From: Clostridium beijerinckii
GTDB lineage: Bacteria > Bacillota > Clostridia > Clostridiales > Clostridiaceae
Assembly (NCBI RefSeq): GCF_018223745.1
Contig: NZ_CP073653.1
Coordinates: 1,355,001-1,419,000 of the forward strand
Length of the DNA: 64,000 nucleotides
Direction: 5' to 3'
Below the pieces are notes generated by a model. It saw only the letters and a list, made by a program, of their open reading frames with translations. It made no database searches and was not told the DNA's origin. A program made the position numbers and the translations under genes. Each line of letters starts with the position of its first letter. Position 1 is the first letter of the stretch. This document shows positions 1-8,889 of this stretch, piece after piece.

Positions 1-2
1 TA

Positions 3-1532
3 ACAGCGCGTTTAACAATATTGCAAATATATCCATCTGAAAGAGTTGTGAGTTCTTATCAAAATCACCAAGAAGAAAATATTAGCAATATGAATTATAT
101 GATTTTAGACACTAATGGGAAAGATTTAATGAAGTATAACAAAAAATACGTACTTGTCATTGATACAAGACCATTCAGTTTAAATAACTATGAAGAAACA
201 CTTGAGGATTTAATGGCGTTTAATTTCATAATGAAATCTGAAAATCCTGATTTTAGTTATTCAGATATAATGAAACAAAGTGGGAAATTATATTTTAACA
301 TATCAGAGGATACATATAACAAAATTAATAATCTAAAAAATATTAAAGGAATATATACTTATATTTCTGATGAAGTAGATACTAAAAAAGCGTGGAGTGT
401 CAGCAGTATGTTATCAAAAATATTAGATGAGGAACATGAAGCAGGAACTCTTGAAGGTGATATGTATGATTATCTAAAAGATAATGAAAAACCTAAAAGT
501 GAATTTTATTTAGATAATAAAGCTGTTTATGCGAAACAATCAGTAAGTATAAGTGATGATAATAAAAATTTAAAATTAACTCTTGATAGTGATATTGAAA
601 ATAAAATAAGAGATATTTTGGATAAAGAGGAATATTCATATTTAAGCAATGTAGGGGTTACTATAATGGAAAGTGATACAGGTAAAATTAGGGCAATGGT
701 TCAAAAGGATGAAAGCGCTGCTAATGTGAATTTAGGTATACAGCAGATTGGATATGAACCTGGATCTATTTACAAAGTAATAACACTCGGAGCAGCTTTA
801 GATATGGGGCTTATAAATATAAATGATACTTTTGTTGGAGCAGGTAAGATAGATAGAAAAGTATATGGTAAATTATCAGTTGAGCAGGCTTTTGAAAAGT
901 CTTCTAATGATGTGTTTGCTGATATAGGAGCAAAAGTTGGCTATGATAAATTAATGGATTACTCACAGAAATTAGGATTATACGATAGAGTACTAAATTT
1001 AAATAGTGGAATCGTAAAAGAGGCACAAGGGGTGAAACCAGAAGAGGAGTCCGGAATAAACAATATATCTATAGGACAATGCATGAATGTAACTCCAATT
1101 CAAATGCTGGGAGCTATAAATTCTATAACTAATAATGGGGTTTATGAAAAACCATACTTAGTCGAAGGTATTTTGGATAAAGATGATAATTTAATAAAAG
1201 AGTTTAAAACTGATAAAAAGAGAGTATTTAGTGAAACAACAGCAAAAATAGTTAAGAATGAAATGAGGCAGGTTGTTTTGAAAGGAACAGGAATAAAAGC
1301 ATATGAATCAGACCTTGATATAGGTGGTAAAACTGGTTCGGCGACAGGTAGTGAAGGTAAAACCCATGGATGGTTTGCTGGATATTTTAGTGCAGGAGGA
1401 AAAAACTATACTATGGTAGTATTTACTCCAGACATACAGATGGATAAGGATGCTAATAATGAAGATCTTGGTGGTGGCGATACTGCAGCACCAATATTTA
1501 AAGATATAGTTAAAACTTTAAATGCGAAGTAG
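3..1532 (+). CDS. Penicillin-binding transpeptidase, 5' end outside window
   Basis: A D,D-transpeptidase that crosslinks peptidoglycan outside the membrane. The frame is open to the left edge, so the N-terminus, including any membrane anchor, is missing. A PBP-dimer-type region is followed by the transpeptidase domain. Counting from the TTG at position 21, the catalytic SxxK is at about 249-252 (SIYK), SxN at about 294-296 (SSN) and KTG at about 437-439. All three active-site motifs are intact, so it is probably functional. It sits upstream of sigK and the ftsA-ftsZ region, which fits a division or sporulation PBP (FtsI or SpoVD type), but no PASTA domain is visible. Family assignment is firm; the exact paralogue is not. 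Confidence 0.9.
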   Translation, partial: TARLTILQIYPSERVVSSYQNHQEENISNMNYMILDTNGKDLMKYNKKYVLVIDTRPFSLNNYEETLEDLMAFNFIMKSENPDFSYSDIMKQSGKLYFNISEDTYNKINNLKNIKGIYTYISDEVDTKKAWSVSSMLSKILDEEHEAGTLEGDMYDYLKDNEKPKSEFYLDNKAVYAKQSVSISDDNKNLKLTLDSDIENKIRDILDKEEYSYLSNVGVTIMESDTGKIRAMVQKDESAANVNLGIQQIGYEPGSIYKVITLGAALDMGLININDTFVGAGKIDRKVYGKLSVEQAFEKSSNDVFADIGAKVGYDKLMDYSQKLGLYDRVLNLNSGIVKEAQGVKPEEESGINNISIGQCMNVTPIQMLGAINSITNNGVYEKPYLVEGILDKDDNLIKEFKTDKKRVFSETTAKIVKNEMRQVVLKGTGIKAYESDLDIGGKTGSATGSEGKTHGWFAGYFSAGGKNYTMVVFTPDIQMDKDANNEDLGGGDTAAPIFKDIVKTLNAK

Positions 1533-1785
1533 TGAAATTTAATCACTGCTATATTATATACAGTGAGATAATAAATTTACATTTAGAATTCTAGTGAACT
1601 AAGTGGTAAATTAAGCTTGTGATATAGAAATTTAATTGCAATATAAGTGTTCTGAAAAAATTAATTAATAAGAACATATATTGGAATATCGGTCGCTACA
1701 AACCAAATAACTTTATTAAGAGTGAATTATATCATTTAGAACCTATATAGTAAAATATAAATATAAAAAATAAAAATGTATAAGC

Positions 1786-1813
1786 AACTTTTTTGGTACT
1801 CCAACATATTATA
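1786..1813 (+). promoter_or_regulatory. Candidate sigma-K-type promoter of sigK
   Basis: The -10-like sequence CATATTATA at 1805-1813 fits the known sigma-K pattern CATAnnnTA. An AC dinucleotide at 1787-1788 lies exactly 16 bases upstream, matching the short sigma-K -35 signal. The ribosome site GGAGG and the GTG start of sigK follow within about 35 bases. Autoregulation of sigK is known in Bacillus; its operation here is inferred. Confidence 0.4.
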
Positions 1814-1841
1814 ATATCAAGCACTGCTATGGAGGAAAAAG

Positions 1842-2540
1842 GTGTTTATATTAAATAGCTTTATAGACCTAATATTAAATTCACTATTCTTAACTGGATA
1901 TGTGACAAACAATAATACATTTCCACTACCTTTAGATGAAACAGAAGAACAAATGTATTTGAAAAAATTTAAAGAAGGAGATAAAAATGCCAAAAGTATT
2001 TTAATTGAAAGAAACTTAAGATTAGTAGCTCATATAGTAAAAAAATATTCGTTTCCTAATAAGGATGTAGATGAATTAATTTCAATTGGTACTGTTGGAT
2101 TAATAAAAGCGATCGATTCTTTCGATGCAGGTAAGGGTACTAGACTTGCAACTTATGCTTCTAGATGTATAGAAAATGAGATTCTAATGCTGTTTAGAAA
2201 TAGTAAAAAGCAAAAAAGTGAAGTTTATCTCCAAGATCCAATCGGAGTAGATAAAGAAGGAAATGAATTTTGTCTTATGGATATACTAAGCAGTGAAAAA
2301 GATAGCGTCTTAGAAAAAGTCGAAAGCAATTTACAAGTTAGAGCTCTATATAAAAAGTTGATTGAGTCATTAACCAAAAGAGAAAGTGCTATTATAATAA
2401 TGAGATATGGATTAATTGATGGAAAATGCAAAACACAAAGAGAAATAGCAGTAAATTTAGGAATATCACGATCATATGTATCGAGAATAGAAAAAAAAGC
2501 TTTAAAAAAATTAAAAAAAGAGTTATTTACTAAAAATTAA
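1842..2540 (+). CDS. sigK: RNA polymerase sporulation sigma factor, pro-sigma-K
   Basis: Late sporulation sigma factor, mother-cell specific in Bacillus. The 232-residue product has a hydrophobic pro-segment of about 19-20 residues, followed by YVTNNNTFPLPL, which corresponds to the mature start of Bacillus sigma-K. Region 2 (ERNLRLVAHIVKKY, DELISIGTVGLIKAI) and region 4 with a helix-turn-helix (QREIAVNLGISRSYVSRIEK) are complete. The GTG start is supported by GGAGG 8 bases upstream. The gene is a single uninterrupted frame, unlike the skin-element-split sigK of B. subtilis and C. difficile. It precedes pilT and is followed by a terminator. In this family the pro-segment is removed by the SpoIVFB membrane protease; no such gene lies in the window. 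Confidence 0.95.
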   Translation: MFILNSFIDLILNSLFLTGYVTNNNTFPLPLDETEEQMYLKKFKEGDKNAKSILIERNLRLVAHIVKKYSFPNKDVDELISIGTVGLIKAIDSFDAGKGTRLATYASRCIENEILMLFRNSKKQKSEVYLQDPIGVDKEGNEFCLMDILSSEKDSVLEKVESNLQVRALYKKLIESLTKRESAIIIMRYGLIDGKCKTQREIAVNLGISRSYVSRIEKKALKKLKKELFTKN

Positions 2541-2711
2541 TTTAGTGTATAGAGAATTATAAATCTTTATCACTATAAAGCGATGCGCTGCTATTTAGTA
2601 TATAATATGTACTTAATAATATCCATTTTCATTCATATTAGTGTAATGTTAAGAGAAGTTGGAAGGATAAATATTCTATATTTATATAAAGAATATTGAC
2701 ATACTTTAAAC

Positions 2712-2747
2712 AAGGGTGCTATTTTTAATATAGCACCTTATTTTTTA
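2712..2747 (+). terminator. Rho-independent terminator after sigK
   Basis: The stem GGTGCTA/TAGCACC with a short A/T loop is followed by a T-rich tract (TTATTTTTTAT). It separates sigK from pilT. Confidence 0.8.
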
Positions 2748-2788
2748 TAAGATATACTTTTTGAAATTATGGATAGAGGAGAAAACTT

Positions 2789-3820
2789 ATGGCTAAAATA
2801 GACAACTTATTAGATAGAATTGATCTAACTAGCGCATCAGATATTCACTTAACTTCAGAATTGCCACCAATGGTAAGAATAGACGGTAATTTGGTCATTG
2901 CAGATGAAAATGCTGTACCACACGAAGTTGTTGGGGAATATATTAGAGATTTAATGCCAAGTAAATATGAAGAATTCTTAGAGAATGGAGAAATAGATTT
3001 TAAGTATAATAAGCCTGGCTTAGGCAATTTTAGAGTTAATGCATTTAAATGCAAAGGTAATTATGCTATATGTATGAGAGTTATAAAGGAAGCTATACCC
3101 AAACTTAGAGATATATCAGATGCATCTGTGTTAAAGGATTTTACTGAATTACAGGATGGTTTAGTTCTTGTTACTGGACCAACGGGATCTGGAAAAAGTA
3201 CAACACTTGCTGCTATGGTAAATGAAATAAATATGACTAAAGAAAAGCATATTATCACATTAGAAGAACCAATAGAATATATTTATGAAACAAAAAAGTC
3301 GATGGTGAATCAAAGGGAAGTTGGGCAAGATACAAAAAGCTATGCAATGGGTCTTAGAGCTGCCTTAAGACAAGATCCAGATGTCATATTACTTGGAGAA
3401 ATGAGAGATCCTGAGACAATTGAAATAGCTTTAAGAGCAGCACAAACAGGACATTTGGTTTTTTCAACTTTGCACAATATGGGAGCAGCAAATAGTATAT
3501 ATAGAATTATAAATTCTTTTGAATCAGGCCATCAAAATGAAGTGAAAATTCAACTATCATCATTGCTTAGGGGAGTTGTTTCACAAGTATTATTGCCAAA
3601 TGCTTCAGGAAAGGGTAGAACTGCTGCAATGGAAATTATGGTATGTACCTCTAGTATAAAAAATCTTATAAGAGAAGGAAATTTTGAGCAGATTAACAGC
3701 TTTATTCAAATGGGCTCTAAATTTGGAATGCAGACTATTGAGATGGATTTGAAAAGATTAGTAAGTAATAATACTATATCGAGGGAAGAATATGAAAAAT
3801 GGATACGAAATAATAAATAA
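2789..3820 (+). CDS. pilT: PilT-like type IV pilus retraction ATPase
   Basis: Hexameric secretion-superfamily ATPase that in other bacteria depolymerises type IV pili at the cytoplasmic face of the membrane. The 343 residues show the PilT N-terminal domain, a Walker A motif GPTGSGKST at about 130-138, the Asp box around ITLEEPIEY, the Walker B-like region PDVILLGEMRDPE at about 197-209 and the His box (FSTLHN) near 230. A PilT-like C-terminal AIRNLIREGN-equivalent (SIKNLIREGNFEQI) is present. Its length is normal for PilT. No pilin, PilB or PilC gene is near; the gene stands alone between sigK and ftsA. GAGG at 2776-2779 precedes the ATG. It either serves pilus genes elsewhere or has another role. 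Confidence 0.9.
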   Translation: MAKIDNLLDRIDLTSASDIHLTSELPPMVRIDGNLVIADENAVPHEVVGEYIRDLMPSKYEEFLENGEIDFKYNKPGLGNFRVNAFKCKGNYAICMRVIKEAIPKLRDISDASVLKDFTELQDGLVLVTGPTGSGKSTTLAAMVNEINMTKEKHIITLEEPIEYIYETKKSMVNQREVGQDTKSYAMGLRAALRQDPDVILLGEMRDPETIEIALRAAQTGHLVFSTLHNMGAANSIYRIINSFESGHQNEVKIQLSSLLRGVVSQVLLPNASGKGRTAAMEIMVCTSSIKNLIREGNFEQINSFIQMGSKFGMQTIEMDLKRLVSNNTISREEYEKWIRNNK

Positions 3821-3920
3821 AAAATAATAATTGCATAAATAAAAAAAGGAATTTGAGTAAATGTGTTGAATATATTGCAATTAGTAGATTTTTTTCTGCA
3901 GAGAAGGGAAAGATTTAATC

Positions 3921-5174
3921 ATGCAACAAGAGATAATTACGTCCTTAGATTTTGGTACTCAAAAATTATCTGCTACTGTAGCGATTAGAGAGAAAGACGA
4001 ACTTAAAATTTTAGGAGTTCAATCATGCAAATCAGCAGGTATAGAGAAAGGTTTGTTATTAGATATTGATAAATGCAGGGATGTTGCAGTAAGCTTATTA
4101 AAGGATTTAGAAAAAAAGACGACAGTAAAAAGTGAAAGAATATCCATTGGAATTTCTTCTAATAAAGTAAGAGTTACTGAAGTATCAACTGTAGTTAATA
4201 TTCAAGAAAAAGTTACAAGTGCGGATATAAGAAAAGCGCTGAAAAATGCACAAAGAGATTTTATTTTAAGTGACGATGAAAGTATAGTAGATGTGCTTAT
4301 CAATTTTTATATATTAGATAACAAAGTAATACGTAAAGATATATTAAATTGGAAAGGAAGTAAACTTGAAATAAATCTTACATTAGTAATAGCAGCTAAA
4401 AGTGAAATAGAAAAATATTATGAACTTTTTAGAAAAACAGGGTATAATATTGGGTCTATAAAATTGAATATATTAGTAGGAAAGCAAGTGTTTTTGAATG
4501 AAAAAAATTCTATGGAAAGTATAGTGATTGCAGACATTGGAGCTGGGACTACTGATATAGCATTATTTACGGATGGAATTCCTAAAAGCATAAATTCTAT
4601 TCCAATAGGTGGAAGAAATATAACTAAGGATTTAGCAATTTGTGGGAAGTTTTCGTTTTTAAAAGCAGATAATATGAAAAAGATTTACTCTAGCAATTAT
4701 AAAGCTTTATATCTAGATAATTCGCTTGAAGAGGAAATTGAGGTAGGAACTACCAAAGTTTCCAGGAAATTATTCTATGAAGTGGTAAATGCTAGAATTG
4801 AAGAAATATTAAGCCATATCAATATAAAATTAAAAAATACTGGTCATTATGATAGAATTTGTAGTATAATTCTATATGGAGATGGAGTTAATTATTTTGA
4901 AGATATAGATGAAATCGTTCGTAAAATTTTCAAAATAAAAACTAAAGTTATAAGAAAAAATGATCTGGGAATAAAAAATTCAGAAAATATAACTTCTATG
5001 GCTATTGCTAAAGAAGTATATGATAGATTAAATTTATTAGAGGATGATAATATAATTCTAACTAATAAACATAATGATAATAAAGTAATTAATGAAAAAG
5101 AACATTTACACAATAATGAAGGTGAAAATCATATTCTAAAAAAAGTTAAAGTTTTTTTTGATAAGATTTTTTAA
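3921..5174 (+). CDS. ftsA: Cell division protein FtsA
   Basis: Actin-like ATPase that tethers FtsZ filaments to the membrane at mid-cell. The 417-residue protein has the actin-fold motifs: phosphate-1 [11 protein letters not shown] near the N-terminus, phosphate-2 [15 protein letters not shown] near residue 203, and an adenosine-type motif [14 protein letters not shown] near 315. The C-terminus [13 protein letters not shown] is a short amphipathic helix of the type that binds membrane in FtsA. Only 14 bases separate it from ftsZ, so the two are co-transcribed. It is diverged from better-known FtsA proteins but all landmarks are present. Confidence 0.92.
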   Translation: MQQEIITSLDFGTQKLSATVAIREKDELKILGVQSCKSAGIEKGLLLDIDKCRDVAVSLLKDLEKKTTVKSERISIGISSNKVRVTEVSTVVNIQEKVTSADIRKALKNAQRDFILSDDESIVDVLINFYILDNKVIRKDILNWKGSKLEINLTLVIAAKSEIEKYYELFRKTGYNIGSIKLNILVGKQVFLNEKNSMESIVIADIGAGTTDIALFTDGIPKSINSIPIGGRNITKDLAICGKFSFLKADNMKKIYSSNYKALYLDNSLEEEIEVGTTKVSRKLFYEVVNARIEEILSHINIKLKNTGHYDRICSIILYGDGVNYFEDIDEIVRKIFKIKTKVIRKNDLGIKNSENITSMAIAKEVYDRLNLLEDDNIILTNKHNDNKVINEKEHLHNNEGENHILKKVKVFFDKIF

Positions 5175-5188
5175 GGGGAGGAATTGTT

Positions 5189-6328
5189 TTGTTAGATTTT
5201 GAGACAGATATGCAAGAGTTAACCAATATAAAAGTTATTGGTTGCGGCGGCGGCGGAAGTAATGCCGTAAATAGAATGATAGTTGAAGGACTAAAAAATG
5301 TTGAATTTATTGCAATAAATACAGATAAGCAAGCACTTATGCTTTCTAATGCAGATCAAAAAATTCAAATAGGTGAAAAGCTAACTAAAGGACTAGGAGC
5401 TGGAGCTAATCCGGAAATAGGAAAGAAAGCAGCAGAAGAAAGCAGAGAAGAAATAACAGCTTCTATAAAGGGAGCAAATATGGTGTTTATTACTGCTGGT
5501 ATGGGCGGCGGAACAGGAACAGGTGCTGCACCAATAGTAGCGGAAATTGCTAAATCTATGGAGATTTTAACTGTAGGAGTAGTAACTAAACCTTTCCCTT
5601 TTGAAGGTAAAAGAAGAATGAGACATGCTGAAATGGGGATAGCAACATTAAAAGAAAAAGTTGACACATTAGTTATAATCCCTAATGAAAGACTACTTAA
5701 TATGGCTGATAAGAAAACAACGCTGTTGGATTCGTTTAAGTTAGCTGATGAAGTTTTAAGACAAGGTGTTCAAGCTATTTCAGACTTAATTACAATAACA
5801 GGTGTAATTAATGCTGACTTTGCAGATATAAAAGCAGTAATGCTTAATAAAGGACTAGCTCATATGGGAGTTGGTTTCGGTAAAGGTGATACTAGGACAC
5901 AAGATGCTGTTAAACAAGCAATTTCATCTCCACTTTTAGAAACATCAATAGATGGAGCTACAGATGTTATTATAAACTTCACTGGAGGAGCAGACCTTGG
6001 AGCATTAGAAGTATATGATGCTGCGGATGTTGTTCGTGAGGCTGTAGATCCAGATGCTAATATAATCGTGGGAGCTGTTATAGATGAAACTCTTAATGAA
6101 GAAATTAGAATTACTGTTATAGCAACTGGATTTGAAAGTGAAAATAACAGATTATCATTAGGTTCTATAGTAGAAGAATCTAAAAAAGTTCAACCTCAAG
6201 TTAAGGAAGTCGCAAAAGAACAACAAGAAGTTGCGGTAGATGCAAAAGAACCAGAAATGACCTCTAACAATTATGAACAAGATGATTTAGACATACCTGT
6301 TTTCTTAAGAAGACAAAAGAGACATTAA
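5189..6328 (+). CDS. ftsZ: Cell division protein FtsZ
   Basis: Tubulin-like GTPase that polymerises into the cytokinetic ring. The GTP-binding signature GGGTGTG lies at about 106-112 and the N-terminal nucleotide loop is [15 protein letters not shown]. The T7 synergy-loop region ([14 protein letters not shown]) is intact. After a variable linker rich in Glu, Lys and Val the C-terminal peptide [15 protein letters not shown] is the conserved tail that binds FtsA and other partners. The TTG start (5189) follows AGGGGAGG at a good distance and gives the usual family N-terminus. It is the last gene of the ftsA-ftsZ unit. Confidence 0.98.
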   Translation: MLDFETDMQELTNIKVIGCGGGGSNAVNRMIVEGLKNVEFIAINTDKQALMLSNADQKIQIGEKLTKGLGAGANPEIGKKAAEESREEITASIKGANMVFITAGMGGGTGTGAAPIVAEIAKSMEILTVGVVTKPFPFEGKRRMRHAEMGIATLKEKVDTLVIIPNERLLNMADKKTTLLDSFKLADEVLRQGVQAISDLITITGVINADFADIKAVMLNKGLAHMGVGFGKGDTRTQDAVKQAISSPLLETSIDGATDVIINFTGGADLGALEVYDAADVVREAVDPDANIIVGAVIDETLNEEIRITVIATGFESENNRLSLGSIVEESKKVQPQVKEVAKEQQEVAVDAKEPEMTSNNYEQDDLDIPVFLRRQKRH

Positions 6329-6361
6329 TAACGGAATTTATAATATTAAGAAATAAAGTTA

Positions 6362-6450
6362 AATAGAATGAAAATTTGTTTTAGAAGCTGAAAAACCTAT
6401 TAAATAGTTTTTTAGTCTTTGATATACAAGTTTTCATTCTATTTTTTTTT
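6362..6450 (+). terminator. Terminator after ftsZ
   Basis: A long imperfect stem pairs AATAGAATGAAAATTTG (6362-6378) with CAAGTTTTCATTCTATT (6428-6444), 16 of 17 pairs. It encloses a smaller A/T hairpin and ends in a run of T. Confidence 0.75.
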
Positions 6451-6558
6451 ATTTTTTAGTATGTTGTATTTTTCTCAGAAACTTGTCTGTTACATCGTGC
6501 CACTTGCTATTAATGGAGATATTATCTTTAAATTATGAATAACATAATTTGTAAAATA

Positions 6559-7000
6559 TATTATTCGTTTCAGAGAGTTATATGCATAAGTTCGCGTCTT
6601 AGTTGGATTATCTATAGGGTTCTACAATGATATTCAAACTTATAAAATTTCAATATCGCTGGTATTCAGGAAATTTGAACAGTAGATATGTATTGGTATC
6701 AATATGGAACCCTATTAGATAGACAATTTAAGAATTAGGCTTATTAGATGAACATATTTACAAAGTTGCGAAAACTTTGAGTTCATATCTTCACTAGAAA
6801 TCATAAATATATTTGTGAAGAAAACATTTGAAAATGAGCTGTTAAAGGTTCTTAGCTGTAGGTTGTTCCAATTTAGCTTGTCAAACTGAAAGTTGGAGCA
6901 TGCTAAATTGGATACAACCTGCTGCTTAGAACATTCAGCGATATTTTCATAGCTTTTCGGAATCAAAATATTTATGATTTCGGTAAGTTATCATATAAAT
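6559..7000. repeat. Dispersed repeat R1, copy A (with nested 103-bp element)
   Basis: The gap between ftsZ and spoIIGA has no credible gene. It holds a right-terminus fragment of repeat R1 (6559-6616), the 103-bp inverted-repeat element (6613-6715) and an R1 body (from 6716 to about 7000). The body matches, in reverse complement, much of 28700-29144: for example AACATATTTACAAAGTT and AAAATGAGCTGTTAAAGG occur in both. A third, more diverged copy is at 59086-59377. The family has inverted ends resembling TATAGATAACCCAACTA, like a small non-autonomous mobile element. The rest of the gap (7000-7215) is plain A/T-rich DNA. Confidence 0.7.
6613..6715. repeat. 103-bp inverted-repeat element, copy 1
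   Basis: Begins TATAGGGTTCTACAATGATA and ends with the near-complement (TATCAATATGGAACCCTAT). A copy at 58984-59087 differs at only about three positions, while the surrounding R1 sequence has diverged far more. The related R1 copy at 28699-29144 lacks it at the same junction, giving an empty site. Confidence 0.75.
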
Positions 7001-7219
7001 TTAGTTTTAAAGTTGGGTATTTCTAAATTTAAATTACATAATTAAATTTAGAATAGAATGACTTAAAATTTATTCCACTTATTTTTAGCAAATTTATATA
7101 AGATAAAAGAATTTATTTTTACATATTAAGTTAGTTTTAAATATAAAAAAGAGTACAAAAAAATATAGTGTAAATAAATGTAAAAAGTTCAATTAAAAAA
7201 ACAAAAAGATTTAATGTGA

Positions 7220-7254
7220 TTGTGACAAATTTTTATGAGAAAGAAGTATATAAT
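7220..7254 (+). promoter_or_regulatory. Candidate Spo0A-activated promoter of spoIIGA-sigE
   Basis: A -10 hexamer TATAAT (7249-7254) is preceded by a -35-like TTGTGACA (7220-7227) with 21-23 bases between, depending on phasing. The known B. subtilis spoIIG promoter has the same unusually long 22-base spacing and is activated by Spo0A. TGTGACAAA (7221-7229), reverse complement TTTGTCACA, resembles the 0A box TTTGTCRAA with two mismatches and overlaps the -35 position. Confidence 0.45.
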
Positions 7255-7282
7255 AAAATCCAGACAGACTGGAGGCGTTGAG

Positions 7283-8125
7283 ATGGAAATTTATGTTGAT
7301 ACCTTGGTTTTGGAAAATTGCATAGTAAATTTCTTTTTGTTAACAGTAACTATGAAATGCATAAAGCATAAATGTAAGGTAATTGCGCTCTTAAGCTCCA
7401 GTTTATTGGGTGGAATTTATACATTGGTTTTAGTTATTCCACAGTTAAACATATTATCTTGTTTACCTATTGAATTAATTGTTGCGTTCATGATGCTCAG
7501 AATAGTGTATGGAAAAACAAATATTCTTAATATGATCAAGATTCTTATTATATTTCTAATGATGACATTTACTTTAAGTGGAGTATGTTTTCTATTTTCA
7601 TTAAAGCAAAATTTATATTTATTAGGAACTACATTCAAAATAGAGAAGTATTCAATTAAATATATTATGCTAGGAGTAATGATTATGTATATAATTTTTA
7701 GCAGACTTGTGGAATACATTAGAGACAAGCTGTTTGTAAGGAATTTTGTTTTTGAGATTGAATTCAATATAGAAGGCAAGCAATATAGTATTAAAAGCTT
7801 TTTAGATACTGGAAATGAGCTTAGAGAGCCAATTACAAATCTTCCATGTATTTTAATTGAAGAAAATCTAATAAGTGATGTGGATTTTAATAGTATCAAT
7901 ACATATCATGTGCTTTACAGTTCAATAGGATATGGAGGAAGTCTTAAAGGTATAAAAGTTAACAACATAAAAATAAGCAATAATTATCATCTATATGAAG
8001 AAGTCGATGCAATAATATGTCCATGTAAAGAAAAATTAAGTAAAGAATGCGAATTTAATGCCTTATTATCAAGGGGAATAGTCTATAAGGGGGATATTTA
8101 TGGAAAAGTTAGTTCTGTTTTTTAA
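7283..8125 (+). CDS. spoIIGA: Sigma-E processing peptidase SpoIIGA
   Basis: Membrane-bound aspartic protease that cleaves pro-sigma-E during sporulation. I start it at ATG 7283, preceded by GGAGGCGTTGAG, because [13 protein letters not shown] matches the family N-terminus; an upstream in-frame ATG (7235) would add 16 residues and lacks a good ribosome site. The N-terminal half has about five hydrophobic segments. The C-terminal domain carries the catalytic Asp in [12 protein letters not shown] (about D175), as in other SpoIIGA proteins. Its end overlaps the start of sigE by 26 bases, so protease and substrate are translated from one message. Confidence 0.95.
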   Translation: MEIYVDTLVLENCIVNFFLLTVTMKCIKHKCKVIALLSSSLLGGIYTLVLVIPQLNILSCLPIELIVAFMMLRIVYGKTNILNMIKILIIFLMMTFTLSGVCFLFSLKQNLYLLGTTFKIEKYSIKYIMLGVMIMYIIFSRLVEYIRDKLFVRNFVFEIEFNIEGKQYSIKSFLDTGNELREPITNLPCILIEENLISDVDFNSINTYHVLYSSIGYGGSLKGIKVNNIKISNNYHLYEEVDAIICPCKEKLSKECEFNALLSRGIVYKGDIYGKVSSVF

Positions 8126-8807
8126 TAAATTATTATGTAAGTTCAAGTTGTTTAGAAAAAAATTATATTATGTAGGAGGAAATGATGCTCTACCACCACC
8201 ATTATCAAAAGATGAAGAAGAAGATTTGGTAAATAAATTAAATGGTGGAGATGAAAATATAAGAAGTACTTTAATTGAAAGAAATTTAAGATTGGTTGTT
8301 TATATAGCAAGAAAATTTGAAAACACAGGTGTATATGTAGAAGATTTAATATCAGTTGGTACCATTGGATTAATAAAAGCAGTAAATACTTTTAATCCAG
8401 AGAAAAAGATAAAGCTTGCAACTTATGCGTCTAGATGTATAGAAAATGAAATACTTATGTATTTAAGGAGAAATAGCAAGATAAAAGCTGAAATATCATT
8501 TTATGAACCTCTTAATATTGACTGGGATGGAAATGAACTTCTGTTATCAGATATATTAGGAACTGAAAACGATACTGTTTATAATTTGATAGAAGATGAA
8601 GTAGATAAGCAGTTATTAGTTATGGCATTAAAGAGCTTAAATGATAGAGAAAAAGAAATAGTAAGACTTAGATTTGGTTTAAATGGAACAAGAGAAAAAA
8701 CTCAAAAAGAGGTCGCGGATATGCTTGGAATCTCACAATCTTACATTTCTAGATTAGAGAAAAAAATAATTAAAAGATTGAAAAAAGAAATAAGTAGAAT
8801 GATTTAG
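8100..8807 (+). CDS. sigE: RNA polymerase sporulation sigma factor, pro-sigma-E
   Basis: Early mother-cell sigma factor, made as an inactive precursor. The 235 residues start with a basic, hydrophobic pro-segment of about 23 residues, followed by [18 protein letters not shown], the conserved mature start. Regions 2 and 4 are highly conserved ([35 protein letters not shown]). AAGGGGG just upstream supports the ATG inside the end of spoIIGA. The pro-segment is the substrate of SpoIIGA, encoded directly upstream. Confidence 0.97.
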   Translation: MEKLVLFFNKLLCKFKLFRKKLYYVGGNDALPPPLSKDEEEDLVNKLNGGDENIRSTLIERNLRLVVYIARKFENTGVYVEDLISVGTIGLIKAVNTFNPEKKIKLATYASRCIENEILMYLRRNSKIKAEISFYEPLNIDWDGNELLLSDILGTENDTVYNLIEDEVDKQLLVMALKSLNDREKEIVRLRFGLNGTREKTQKEVADMLGISQSYISRLEKKIIKRLKKEISRMI

Positions 8808-8818
8808 CTTGTCTTCAA

Positions 8819-8848
8819 GTATAAAAGTATTGCCTATCGGAGATAATG
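8819..8848 (+). promoter_or_regulatory. Candidate sigma-F-type promoter of sigG
   Basis: GTATA (8819-8823) matches the sigma-F -35 pattern GYWTA. After exactly 15 bases GGAGATAATG (8839-8848) fits nine of ten positions of the -10 pattern GGnnAnAnTW. In Bacillus sigG is transcribed by sigma-F in the forespore, so both location and sequence agree. Confidence 0.5.
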
Positions 8849-8889
8849 TTTAATGCAATGGATTATTACTTTCGAAGGGGTGAATACTT

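Noticed and set aside
1533-1785. Riboswitch or small RNA in the gap before sigK
   Set aside because: Only a short hairpin (TCACTG/CAGTGA near 1542-1567) without a T tract is visible; no known motif.
6715-6966. 83-residue minus-strand frame in the ftsZ-spoIIGA gap
   Set aside because: It lies wholly inside repeat R1 and is not preserved as a frame in the related copies.
7417-7899. 160-residue frame antisense to spoIIGA
   Set aside because: It is the shadow of a well-supported gene; no ribosome site or family match.
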